Made by a program: the position numbers and the translations under genes
Part shown: positions 8,879-16,426 of the stretch, piece by piece
Position numbering within the stretch: position 1 is the first letter of the stretch
Layout: every line of letters starts with the position of its first letter
Source of the DNA: Nodosilinea nodulosa PCC 7104
GTDB lineage: Bacteria > Cyanobacteriota > Cyanobacteriia > Phormidesmidales > Phormidesmidaceae
Reading direction: 5' to 3'
Assembly: GCF_000309385.1 (NCBI RefSeq)
Contig: NZ_JH976537.1
Span: 2,090,029 to 2,154,028, forward strand
Length of the DNA stretch: 64,000 nt
Notes under the pieces: model-generated
What the model was told of the DNA's origin: nothing
The model's input: the letters and a program-made list of their open reading frames with translations, nothing else
The model's database searches: none

Positions 8879-9000
8879 TTTTGGATTTGCGATTTTGGAT
8901 TTTGGAAACTTGTCTCTATGGGGCAAAGACCTATGAAGCAGAGACTTTGGCTCTAGCGGTGACCCAATCGCCAAGCCAAAATCTAGAATCCAAAATTTCC
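8879..9000. repeat. inverted TTTTGGATT repeat element
   Basis: TTTTGGATTTGCGATTTTGG-like sequence at the left end (8879-8905) is answered by CCAAAATCTAGAATCCAAAA at the right end (8976-8995), with about 70 bases between. The pair lies between the convergent DUF924 and regulator genes and could form a long stem acting as a bidirectional terminator. It looks like a short non-coding repeat element. Confidence 0.5.
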
Positions 9001-9678
9001 CTAGCTGCCCAACCGATAGCCCTTGCCGTAAACCGTATGAATGATGGGCGCAGTACCTTTGGGTTCTATCTTGCGGCGCAGCAGGCGCATTTGGGCCGCC
9101 ACCACGTTGCTGTTGGGGGCCTCCTGGTCGTCCCACACGCCCTGGTAAATTTGCTCGTGGGTGAGCACCTGGTTGGCGTGACGCAGCAGGTAGGCCAGCA
9201 GACGGGTTTCTTTCTCGGAGAGTTCTACGGGCTGACCCTGGCGTTGGGCCAGCTGGTTGGCTTCGTCCAGAGTCAGGTCGGCGTAGGCAAGTCGGGGCTG
9301 AGGGGCGGGTTCCAGGTTGGGCGATCGCCGCAGCAGCGCCCGCACTCGCGCCAGCAGTTCGCGCAGCTCGAAGGGTTTGACCAGGTAGTCGTCGGCCCCG
9401 GCATCGAGGCCATCGACGCGATCGTTGAGGGTGTCTTTGGCGGTGAGAAAGAGTACTGGGGTGCTGTCCTGGCGCGATCGCACCTGCCGGCAGATCTCCA
9501 GCCCGCTCAGCCCCGGCAGCATCCAGTCCAAAATCAGCAGGTCGTAGCCGCCCTGACTGGCCAGAGTGCAGCCCGCTTCCCCGTTGGTAGCCACATCTAC
9601 GGCGTAACCTTCCCGGCTGAGCAGGCGGCTGAGCGGGTCGGCGAGTTCCACTTCGTCATCAACGAGCAGGATCTTCAT
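9001..9678 (-). CDS. OmpR-family response regulator, orphan
   Basis: A 225-residue two-domain regulator: receiver (MKILLVDDEVELADPLSRLL, phospho-Asp in LLILDWMLPGLSG, TAKD, KPFELREL) and C-terminal winged helix (LSEKETRLLAYLL, then QMRLLRRKIEP and VYGKGYRL). It closely resembles the RppA/ManR-type cyanobacterial regulators from memory, but no sensor kinase lies beside it, so the stimulus is unknown. It is transcribed away from the DUF29 gene region by itself. Confidence 0.9.
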   Translation of the reverse strand: MKILLVDDEVELADPLSRLLSREGYAVDVATNGEAGCTLASQGGYDLLILDWMLPGLSGLEICRQVRSRQDSTPVLFLTAKDTLNDRVDGLDAGADDYLVKPFELRELLARVRALLRRSPNLEPAPQPRLAYADLTLDEANQLAQRQGQPVELSEKETRLLAYLLRHANQVLTHEQIYQGVWDDQEAPNSNVVAAQMRLLRRKIEPKGTAPIIHTVYGKGYRLGS

Positions 9679-9736
9679 TCGGGAGGTTAGCGGTTGGGGG
9701 AGTCGGTCAGTGAGGATATCCAGGGCAGTTTGCCGA

Positions 9737-10195
9737 TTAGCGCCAGAATTCCTCTTCCAGCAGTCCTTGTAGCTCTTGACCGAAAGGATTTTCGGCGGGA
9801 AATGTGTTGGTGGGATAGGCGACAGTTGCTTCGGCTAGGGCATCCTGATACACCTCATCGAGCACATTCTGGTAGTAGACCTTGAGGCTGGGAGACTGCT
9901 TAAGGAGACGCTTAAGGGCGTTGCGCTGCTCTAAAATGGTGAGCTGCCAGCCGCGATAATCATCAGGTAAGTCTACGTAGCAACGCTTGAGTAAATGAAC
10001 GAGCAAAACACCCAAGCGGCTCTCTAGCTCTCGCTTTGCGGATTTGCCCAAGTCTTCGATCTCCTCTATTAGCCCCTCCCAGTCGAGCTGCTCGGTGTCT
10101 CTACTCTTCAAACAGGCGACAGTAGCCTCCACCCAGCGGACGAAATCCTCATCGTAGAGTTGATGCAGTGGTGTTTGGAGCCGTAGGTTTGCCAT
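9737..10195 (-). CDS. DUF29 family protein
   Basis: A 152-residue protein with the DUF29 pattern: LYDEDFVRWVEATVACLKSR, the conserved LDWEGLIEEIEDLGKSAKRE, and LLVHLLKRCY followed by W-x-LTI-x-EQR. DUF29 proteins are small helical proteins occurring in many copies in cyanobacteria; their function is unknown. The end is acidic (LLEEEFW). It starts downstream of glpK on the same strand, with about 130 bases between. Confidence 0.88.
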   Translation of the reverse strand: MANLRLQTPLHQLYDEDFVRWVEATVACLKSRDTEQLDWEGLIEEIEDLGKSAKRELESRLGVLLVHLLKRCYVDLPDDYRGWQLTILEQRNALKRLLKQSPSLKVYYQNVLDEVYQDALAEATVAYPTNTFPAENPFGQELQGLLEEEFWR

Positions 10196-10327
10196 ACCAC
10201 CCAGCCAAGGGAGAACTATCCATCAGTGTAGACCACGGGAATGCCGCGAACCGCTGCGGTTTTTGGGCAGAGCAGGACTCACCAGTATCCAGTCATGAAT
10301 GGCCTGGACGGCGGGAGATCATTGAGA

Positions 10328-11839
10328 TCATGCCCAGCCCTTAGCGCGCTCGACAGCCTTGGCCCACATCCCAAAGTTATCCTGGGCTTCGGCCTGCCCG
10401 GCACCGGGTTCAAACACGCGATCGATGGGGCGGCGTTCGACCAGAGTGCGGTAGTCGTCCCAGAAGCCCACCGCCAGACCAGCGGCAAAGGCGGCTCCCT
10501 GGGCGGTGACATCGAGCACCTGGGGCCGCTCGACCGGAATACCCAGCACGTCGGCCTGGAACTGCATGAGGAAATCGTTGTTGCAGGCCCCGCCGTCGAC
10601 CTTGAGCTGGCGAATCGGGGTGCCGGCATCCTGGTTGACGGCATCGACTACCTCTTTGACTTCGTAGGCGATCGCCTCCAGCACCGCCCGCACCAGATGG
10701 TCGCGCGTGGCCCCCCGGGTGAGGCCGAGGAAAGCGCCGCGAGCGCTCATGTCCCAGTGGGGGGCGCCGAGGCCGCTGAGGGCGGGCACAAAGTAAACGC
10801 CGCCATTGTCGGCGGCTTGGCGGGCCAGAATCTCAGTCTCGGCGGCGCTGGAGATCACCTGCAAACCATCGCGTAGCCACTGGATACAGGCTCCGGCGGT
10901 GAACATGCTGCCCTCGATCGCATAGCCAATGTGGGGATGTTTAGGCTCCTCAGTCGCCTCTGACCAGGCCACGGTGGAGAGCAGCTGATTCTGCGATCGC
11001 ACCACCTCATCCCCGGTGTGGGACACCAGAAAGGCCCCGGTCCCGTAGGTGCACTTGAGCAGGCCGGGGCGATCGCAGCCGTGGCCGTAGAGCGCGGCCT
11101 GCTGATCGCCAAAAATGGCCGCAATGGGAATTTCGGTCCCCAGAATGGCCGGATCGGTGTGGCCAAACAAGCCAATGCTGGGCTTGATTGCAGGCATCAT
11201 GTGGGGCGGGATGTTGAACATTTCCAGCAGCGCGTCATCCCACTGGCCGCTGGCGATGTTGAGCAGCATGGTGCGGCTGGCGTTGCTGTGGTCGGTGGCA
11301 TGTACCTGCCGCCCGGTCAGGTTCCACAACACCCAGCTGTCGACCGTGCCCGCCAGAACTTGATCGAAGTCTACGGGCGGGTCCATTTCTTTCTTAGCTT
11401 GCTCTAGCAGCCAGGTCAGCTTGGTGGCCGAGAAGTAGGCGTCGAGCACCAGGCCCGTGCGATCGTAGATCTCTTGAGCTTTGCCAGTTTCTCGCAGCTG
11501 ATTGCACAGGGGCGCCGTGCGGCGGTCTTGCCAGACGATGGCATTGGACAGAGGTCGCCCCGTACTGCTATCCCACAGCAGGCAGGTTTCGCGCTGCACC
11601 GTCAGGCCAATGGCGGCAATGTCGGTCGGCTTCAGCTCGGCCTTAGAAATGGCAGACCCCATGGCCCATTCGATTTCGTCCCAGATCTCACGGGCGTTGT
11701 GCTCCACCCAGCCCGGCTGCGGGTAGTACTGGGTGAGTTCGCGGTAGGCCTGACCTGCGATCGCCCCCTCCCGGTCAAAAACTATCGCCCGGTTGCCCGT
11801 GGTGCCCAGATCCAGGGCCATGATGTAGTTAGCAGTCAT
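10328..11839 (-). CDS. glpK: glycerol kinase
   Basis: GlpK phosphorylates glycerol to glycerol-3-phosphate using ATP. The 503-residue protein shows the FGGY-kinase layout: MALDLGTTGNRAIVFD at the N terminus, NAIVWQDRRTA, the glycerol-binding DHSNASRTML region, IFGDQQAALYGHGC, KCTYGTGAFLV, and VDGGACNNDFLMQFQAD with the adenine-binding GG. The start at 11839 (MTANYIMALD) is preferred over an ORF extension to 11875 that has no family counterpart. No glpF or glpD lies nearby, so it is a stand-alone gene here. Confidence 0.95.
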   Translation of the reverse strand: MTANYIMALDLGTTGNRAIVFDREGAIAGQAYRELTQYYPQPGWVEHNAREIWDEIEWAMGSAISKAELKPTDIAAIGLTVQRETCLLWDSSTGRPLSNAIVWQDRRTAPLCNQLRETGKAQEIYDRTGLVLDAYFSATKLTWLLEQAKKEMDPPVDFDQVLAGTVDSWVLWNLTGRQVHATDHSNASRTMLLNIASGQWDDALLEMFNIPPHMMPAIKPSIGLFGHTDPAILGTEIPIAAIFGDQQAALYGHGCDRPGLLKCTYGTGAFLVSHTGDEVVRSQNQLLSTVAWSEATEEPKHPHIGYAIEGSMFTAGACIQWLRDGLQVISSAAETEILARQAADNGGVYFVPALSGLGAPHWDMSARGAFLGLTRGATRDHLVRAVLEAIAYEVKEVVDAVNQDAGTPIRQLKVDGGACNNDFLMQFQADVLGIPVERPQVLDVTAQGAAFAAGLAVGFWDDYRTLVERRPIDRVFEPGAGQAEAQDNFGMWAKAVERAKGWA

Positions 11840-11875
11840 CGTACCTGTGGGTTTGCAGCGCCAAAAGCGTAGCAA

Positions 11876-12249
11876 ATAACGCCAAACGTCGCCCCATTCT
11901 CAGGGAAGATACCCGGCACTTCAGGCCGCATAATCCCCTGAGCGCGAACGGTACACCGATATAGCTAAGAAATATGTTGAATGGCTGCTGGCAGCCCTGA
12001 CTCGAATGGCTGCGGCACTATGCAAAGGTGTCCAGAAGCGTTCAGAGATGTTCAGAGATGTTCACCGCAGCCCCAGATGCTTACATGTCCCGCGATGCCA
12101 TGTTCCGCGATGCTTTAAGCCGGATTTTTCGGCCTAGCCCACCCCAAAGTTCGGTATCCCCCTCCCCCGGTGGGTAGGCTCTTGTGAAACAATTTTGAGT
12201 ATCAACGGGATACTACCCCCTTGCTGTTCCGCATAAAAGGCCTGCTCCC
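11876..12249. other. divergent glpK / Deg protease intergenic region
   Basis: About 400 gene-free bases that must hold both promoters. The only pattern seen is a short tandem repeat, TTCAGAGATG twice at 12041-12060 followed by TTCAC, and two nearby copies of CCGCGATGC. An AAAAGG box at 12235-12240 serves the protease TTG start. No RNA gene recognised. Confidence 0.5.
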
Positions 12250-13407
12250 TTGAAACAAGGACTCTGGATACCTCTGAAACGCCTGCTGGTGGCCATAGCC
12301 GCTGCGGTGATGATGTTTACCGGCGCGATCGCACCCCCCGCCTATGCCCAATCGGCGGCCACAGAGGCGATCGGTAGCAGCAGCTTTGTAGCCGCCGCCG
12401 TACGCCAGGTTGGCCCGGCAGTGGTGCGCATTGACACCGAAAAAACCATCACCCGCCAGGCCCGGGATCCGCTCTACGAAGACCCCTTTTTGCGAGATTT
12501 TTTTGGCGGCGGCTTTCCCCGCCAGCCCCAGGAAGAACTGCTGCGGGGCCAGGGGTCGGGGTTTATTATCGACAATACCGGCAACATTTTGACTAACGCC
12601 CACGTGGTCAACGGGGCCGATCGCGTGGTCGTCACCCTCAAAGATGGCCGCAGCTTCGATGCCATTGTGGAGGGGGTAGACGAAGTTACCGATCTGGCCG
12701 TGGTCAAAATTGACGATGGCGAAGACGATGTTTTGCCCGTAGCTACCCTGGGCGACTCTGACCGGGTAGAGGTGGGCGATTGGGCGATCGCCGTGGGCAA
12801 CCCCCTCGGCCTCGACAACACCGTCACCCTGGGCATTGTCAGCACTCTCAAGCGCACCAGCAGCTCCGTCGGCATTCCCGGCAAGCGGCTGGAGTTCATC
12901 CAGACCGATGCCGCCATCAACCCCGGCAACTCCGGCGGGCCGCTGGTCAACCAGCGGGGCGAGGTGATTGGCATCAACACCGCCATTCGGGCCGACGCTA
13001 TGGGGATTGGCTTTGCCATTCCCATCAACAAGGCCAAGGAAGTCAAAGACATGCTGTCTCGCGGTGAAACCGTAGCCCACCCCTACATTGGCGTGCAAAT
13101 CGCCAACCTCACCCCCGAGCAGGCCAAGCGCAACAACGCCGACATCAACTCTGGCATGTACCTGCCGGAGGTCGATGGCGTGCTGGTCATCCGCGTGCTG
13201 GAGGGAACCCCCGCCGCCGACGCGGGTCTGCGCCGGGGCGACGTGATTGTGCAGGTCGATGGCACCCCCATTCGCAGCGCCGACGGGCTGCAAATCAAGG
13301 TCGAAAACACCAAGATTGGCGACGCGCTGGAGCTAAAGATTCAGCGGGGCGATCGCCCTATGAGCGTGCGGGTCAAAACCGCCGAACTTCGCGATCAGGC
13401 CGAGTAG
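12250..13407 (+). CDS. Deg/HtrA-family serine protease (HhoA-like)
   Basis: A 385-residue periplasmic or lumenal protease. An N-terminal signal peptide ([22 protein letters not shown]) is followed by the trypsin-like domain with the full triad: His118 in LTNAHVV, Asp148 in VTDLAVVKI and Ser228 in NPGNSGGP. One C-terminal PDZ domain begins near 285 ([31 protein letters not shown]). Cyanobacteria have three such proteins (HtrA, HhoA, HhoB); length and motifs fit HhoA best. The start is a TTG at 12250, supported by AAAAGG nine bases upstream and by the lack of any ATG before the signal peptide core. Confidence 0.92.
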   Translation: MKQGLWIPLKRLLVAIAAAVMMFTGAIAPPAYAQSAATEAIGSSSFVAAAVRQVGPAVVRIDTEKTITRQARDPLYEDPFLRDFFGGGFPRQPQEELLRGQGSGFIIDNTGNILTNAHVVNGADRVVVTLKDGRSFDAIVEGVDEVTDLAVVKIDDGEDDVLPVATLGDSDRVEVGDWAIAVGNPLGLDNTVTLGIVSTLKRTSSSVGIPGKRLEFIQTDAAINPGNSGGPLVNQRGEVIGINTAIRADAMGIGFAIPINKAKEVKDMLSRGETVAHPYIGVQIANLTPEQAKRNNADINSGMYLPEVDGVLVIRVLEGTPAADAGLRRGDVIVQVDGTPIRSADGLQIKVENTKIGDALELKIQRGDRPMSVRVKTAELRDQAE

Positions 13408-13488
13408 CAGCCTGCCCAGGCAGAACCTACCCCTCCCAGACGGGGACATTCAACATTCAACATTCTTTACCAGGAGACTTACCCCACC

Positions 13489-13833
13489 ATGCATTCCACC
13501 GAAGACAGCGGCACCCGTAAAATTCTTTCTTGCGTTAGCCACGGCTCAATTTTCTTCAACACGCTCGTGCTTTCCATCGGCGTTCCCATTGTCATTCTGC
13601 TGGTATCCAACGATGCGGTGATTAAAGAAAGTGCCAAAGAAGCGATTAACTTTCACCTAAACATGTGGGTTTGGTGGATAATCGCTGGCATTTTGGCCTG
13701 GGTTCTAATCGGTATTCCGCTCCTGGTTGTGCTGGGCATTGTGAATTTCATCATGCCCGTCTTCGCCATCTTCAACAGTCTGACCAACCCCAACAATGTC
13801 TTTCGCTATCCGTTTATTCTGCGGGTGTTTTAG
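13489..13833 (+). CDS. DUF4870-type small membrane protein
   Basis: A 114-residue protein with about three hydrophobic segments (FFNTLVLSIGVPIVILL, WVWWIIAGILAWVLIGIPLL, VVLGIVNFIMPVFAIF) and the signature SAKEAINFHLNMW between them, typical of DUF4870/Tic20-like membrane proteins. Function unknown. A CAGGAG box lies 13 bases before the ATG. It follows the Deg protease by 81 bases and may share its transcript. Confidence 0.85.
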   Translation: MHSTEDSGTRKILSCVSHGSIFFNTLVLSIGVPIVILLVSNDAVIKESAKEAINFHLNMWVWWIIAGILAWVLIGIPLLVVLGIVNFIMPVFAIFNSLTNPNNVFRYPFILRVF

Positions 13834-13860
13834 AGCACCGCTGCTGTATCTAAATAGTAG

Positions 13861-13933
13861 TAGGTTGGGTGGAACGAAGTGGAACCCAACATCAGTCAGC
13901 TTTGTTGGGTTCTGCTAGCACGCCACCCAACAT
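13861..13933. repeat. TTGGGT/ACCCAA inverted-repeat element
   Basis: TAGGTTGGGTGGAACGAAGT, then GGAACCCAACA, then TTTGTTGGGTTC and CCACCCAACA form nested inverted repeats downstream of the DUF4870 gene. Related elements occur at 19087-19114, 46040-46074 and 54710-54731, so this is a dispersed family in the genome. Confidence 0.7.
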
Positions 13934-14062
13934 ACAACTCTGGTGCCCTAGCTCCGCCTGGACACCCTACCTCGCGGCTCTGCCGCTCATGCTGACGATG
14001 AGCATTCCCATGCTCTGCATGGGAACGAGGGACGAACGAGGGACGAGGGATAGGAACGAAGG

Positions 14063-14097
14063 AAAAGCCCCCAGAATTTTAAATTCTGGGGGCTTTT
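14063..14097. terminator. bidirectional rho-independent terminator
   Basis: A perfect 17-bp stem (AAAAGCCCCCAGAATTT, one-base centre, complement) with A-run and T-run at the two ends, placed 20 bases past the stop of the minus-strand gene at 14117 and about 230 bases past the DUF4870 gene. Confidence 0.85.
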
Positions 14098-14116
14098 TGC
14101 GGTGTTGGTCTGATGC

Positions 14117-14476
14117 TTAGGCGGCGCGGCGGCGGGGGCGCTTGTGCTCAGACTTTTTCTTGTAGCCGACGGCCTGGGCTTCGTCGCTGTCAGGGCCAAA
14201 GTGGCCGCGTACGGCGGCTTTCATGGCCATGACGGCGTTGTGAAATTCCCACTCGGCCAGGCGGGCTTTGTCGGCGGCGGCTTTGGCTTTGGCCAACAGT
14301 TCGGTCTCTTGCTGCTGCATGGCCTGCATGGTTTGCAGGGCGGCCTGCAGAAATTCGGGCTTGGCCTCGGGGCGGGCGGCGGGGAAGCTAGGGACGGCCC
14401 CTGTGCCCTCAAACGACTCGATATCTTGCAGAATGTGGCGGCTGGGCAGGCGGCGGCTGGTATCGACAATGGCCAT
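14117..14476 (-). CDS. conserved cyanobacterial hypothetical protein
   Basis: A 119-residue protein without recognised domain. It has a helical middle rich in Ala, Gln and Lys (QTMQAMQQQETELLAKAKAA), a short conserved-looking segment (AVRGHFGPDSDEAQAVGYKKK) and a very basic C terminus (KRPRRRAA), suggesting nucleic-acid contact. The start at 14476 has AGAGG seven bases upstream; the open frame continues to 14713 without support. The ribosome site lies within a perfect palindrome (14476-14491), which could control translation. I recall similar short cyanobacterial proteins ending in KKKSE-x-KRP, of unknown role. Confidence 0.75.
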   Translation of the reverse strand: MAIVDTSRRLPSRHILQDIESFEGTGAVPSFPAARPEAKPEFLQAALQTMQAMQQQETELLAKAKAAADKARLAEWEFHNAVMAMKAAVRGHFGPDSDEAQAVGYKKKSEHKRPRRRAA

Positions 14477-14753
14477 AGAGGCACCTCTATAAAAGAACAA
14501 AATTAATAGTTTTGACGGGTTTGCAACGGTGGGGGATTGGTTTTGGTGACGATCGACAGCAGAGTCGCACAGGCGGCTCTGGGCTAAGCGGGGCATGGCG
14601 TTGCTGTCGATAGAATTGCCCACGGAGGTTGCAATCGCGACAAATGCTTTAACGGGTTGGCAAATATGCGTCGAATGGCTTAGAACCCTGACGATGCAGG
14701 CGCAGGTCACCAATGAGATTGAACCGAGGTGCCGTGCAGCAGGACAACGCTAT

Positions 14754-15005
14754 ACAGCGGGGTCGATACGCTTTACAGCTGTGCCACTTCTTTATACAGC
14801 TGTGCCAGTAAAGCTGATCGTGGGGTCGATACGTTTGATCGCGGGGTCAATACGCTTTACAGCTGTGCCACTTCTTTATACAGCTGTGCCAGTAAAGCTG
14901 ATCGCGGGGTCAATCTTTTTGATCGCGGGGTCAATATGCTTGATCGCGGGATCAATATGCTTCACAGCGGGGTCGATATGCTTCATTGGGGGGTCCATAC
15001 GCTTC
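14754..15005. repeat. twelve-unit 21-bp tandem repeat with 84-bp higher-order period
   Basis: Twelve contiguous 21-bp units run from 14754 to 15005, most of them starting ATCGCGGGGTCAATA or ACAGCTGTGCCA. Units 1-4 (14754-14837) and 5-8 (14838-14921) are near copies, giving an 84-bp higher-order duplication; units 2 and 3 equal units 6 and 7 exactly. Because 21 is divisible by three, two plus-strand frames stay open through the array, and part of the minus strand reads as KHIDPAI heptads, but no ribosome site or conserved start supports a protein. Confidence 0.9.
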
Positions 15006-15025
15006 ATTGGGAGGTGAGTAACGTT

Positions 15026-15187
15026 AGTTCGGGATAAGACTCTCACGGGTGACGTAGCGTGGGTCAAACGCAGTGCGACCCACAGGAACTAACAAACTCA
15101 GCTCATAGGCCCGTGGGTTTCGTCCCTCAACCCACGCTACAGCAGCCCTCGTGGTAGGAGTTTCAGCCAAATTTCTTATCCCGAACT
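15026..15187. mobile_element. MITE-like nested inverted-repeat element
   Basis: AGTTCGGGATAAGA at 15026-15039 is matched perfectly by TCTTATCCCGAACT at 15174-15187. Inside is a second pair, GTAGCGTGGGT (15054-15064) and ACCCACGCTAC (15130-15140). The 162-bp unit has no ORF of note and looks like a small non-autonomous element or a long structured repeat. No clear target duplication was found. Confidence 0.55.
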
Positions 15188-15293
15188 CAGGTTGAGTAAG
15201 CTTTACCGCTTGCGATTAGACACCGGGTACCTGAGCGTGCAGGCAAATTTGGCCAACACCAGCAAGCAGGTACCCGGTACCTTGCACGAAAGG

Positions 15294-15572
15294 CTACTCA
15301 ATCAGCACGGTTTTGGTGAGAATCGCCATCCACGTTTGGAGCTCGCCAGGTTGCCCCGGCTCGATGCGGCTGGGCGGCGCGGGGATGGGGTCGCTCCAGT
15401 CGTTGGGGTCGGCGTAGCCGAGGGCGTGGAGGATTTTGATGGTGCGATCGATGGCGGCGAGGCTGCCGTAGAGCATGTGGCGCACCCGCTCTGGGCGAGC
15501 TTGAGGGGTGCTGCGTGAAGACGGCGGAAGATGAGATGCCCCGCTGGCATCGGGTTCGAGATATTCAAACAT
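15294..15572 (-). CDS. small conserved cyanobacterial protein
   Basis: A 92-residue protein. After a Ser/Pro-rich N terminus it has RVRHMLYGSLAAIDRTIKIL, then HALGYADPNDWSDPIPAP, and ends in LQTWMAILTKTVLIE. From memory, this pattern (helix, L-x-Y-A-x-x-NDWS) occurs in many small paralogous cyanobacterial proteins of unknown function. The start at 15572 has GGAG nine bases upstream; an in-frame ATG at 15587 is possible. The upstream open frame overlaps a repeat and is not believed. Confidence 0.75.
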   Translation of the reverse strand: MFEYLEPDASGASHLPPSSRSTPQARPERVRHMLYGSLAAIDRTIKILHALGYADPNDWSDPIPAPPSRIEPGQPGELQTWMAILTKTVLIE

Positions 15573-15608
15573 CGGTTCTGTCTCCATTTGTAGTTGCAGT
15601 GAGCAAGC

Positions 15609-15745
15609 CCTGCCTGCAAGTCCCCTCCTGGGAGGGGCAGGGGTGGGTTCAACTGCGCCCAGCGACTGACATGCCGCAAGCAACATGCTCATCGCCAAGG
15701 CAGACCCACCCCGCCCTGCGGGCACCCCTCCAGTGGAGGGGAAGG
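15609..15745. repeat. composite GC-rich inverted-repeat element
   Basis: Contains two local hairpins, CCCCTCCTGGGAGGGG at 15622-15637 and CCCCTCC/GGAGGGG at 15725-15741, and a long-range pair GGGGTGGGT (15640-15648) with ACCCACCCC (15704-15712). It sits just upstream of the small gene at 15294-15572 and is probably a dispersed repeat. Confidence 0.6.
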
Positions 15746-15858
15746 GCGAGGAAGACAGAACGCGAAAACCCTAGCCACCCGCAGTTGAAATGCAAACTGA
15801 GGGGGCTAGGGTACCATGACCGTAGCCTCGCAATCTGCCTAAGAGACTTGCGGGGTCA

Positions 15859-15893
15859 GCTGTCGGTCGGTGTTAGCCGCACCGACCGGCAGC
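15859..15893. repeat. strong isolated hairpin
   Basis: GCTGTCGGTCGGTG, a 7-base loop TTAGCCG, then CACCGACCGGCAGC give a 14-bp stem with one G-T pair. No T-run follows, and no gene ends here, so it is not a standard terminator. Confidence 0.6.
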
Positions 15894-16042
15894 GCTAAAG
15901 TTTTCGAGTTCTGTGGAATTGCCGCACATTGCTGAACGGCTTAACGATAGAGAGTAGTGGTACAAAAGCTCCCTGTCAACCGTGGTGCGTAACGAAAGCG
16001 TAAAGGGAATTTGAGAAACCTCCGCTGACTTCAAGCGGGTGG

Positions 16043-16194
16043 TTATACTGAATTTTTCTACATAATCACCCATATTGCGATCTTAGGCCGACGATTTTCC
16101 ACCTAATCACCCATATAGGGTGGTTAGGCTGACGGATTTCTACCTAATCACCTATATAGGGATCTTAGGCAGAAAGTTTCCCTCTAAAAATGAG
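16043..16194. repeat. 41-bp tandem repeat, about 3.5 copies
   Basis: Units at 16043-16082 (40 bp), 16083-16123, 16124-16164 and a partial one from 16165. Each carries TTAGGC, then ACCTAATCACC and ATATAGGG. Unit junctions can fold, for example CCTAATCACCC (16102-16112) with GGGTGGTTAGG (16118-16128). It marks the left border of the AT-rich island. Too few and too short-spaced for a CRISPR. Confidence 0.85.
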
Positions 16195-16214
16195 TTAGGT
16201 GTTACAGCAGTTGT

Positions 16215-16323
16215 CATACAGCATTTCCCTGGCTAATGAGGTACAGCTTCAGCTCTAGAACTATTATGGGACAGACGCTTTGACGACTAAGCCGTACCTC
16301 ACGAGAGCGAGAAAGGCTGTATG
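16215..16323. mobile_element. MITE-like element with CATACAGC ends
   Basis: CATACAGC at 16215-16222 and GCTGTATG at 16316-16323 bound a 109-bp segment whose outer 29 bases are imperfect inverted repeats; inside are GAGGTAC (16238-16244) and GTACCTC (16294-16300). No ORF. It lies between the 41-bp array and the first island gene. Confidence 0.45.
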
Positions 16324-16426
16324 GATTGATTAGAATATAACTACGATCTAGATCGCTCATGCTTTAAAAATTGTTGCCCATTCGGCTTAAAAACCAGACT
16401 AACCAAAGCTATATATACAATTCCTT

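Noticed and set aside
9001-9678. Regulator paired with a sensor kinase nearby
   Set aside because: No kinase gene lies within 29 kb of it on either strand, so it is treated as an orphan.
14595-15017. 140-codon open frame through the 21-bp array
   Set aside because: It is open only because the unit is a multiple of three; a second plus frame is open as well, and there is no ribosome site or conserved start.
15990-16048. A second attC ending at the left GTTATAC
   Set aside because: CCGCTGACTTCAAGCGG folds on itself and no complementary left half was found upstream.
14754-16194. Repeat arrays as a CRISPR
   Set aside because: Units are directly contiguous with no variable spacers, and no cas genes are present.
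16194-16200. GTTAGGT as another integron core site
   Set aside because: It fits GTTRRRY, but no matching R'' and L boxes or attC fold could be drawn upstream.
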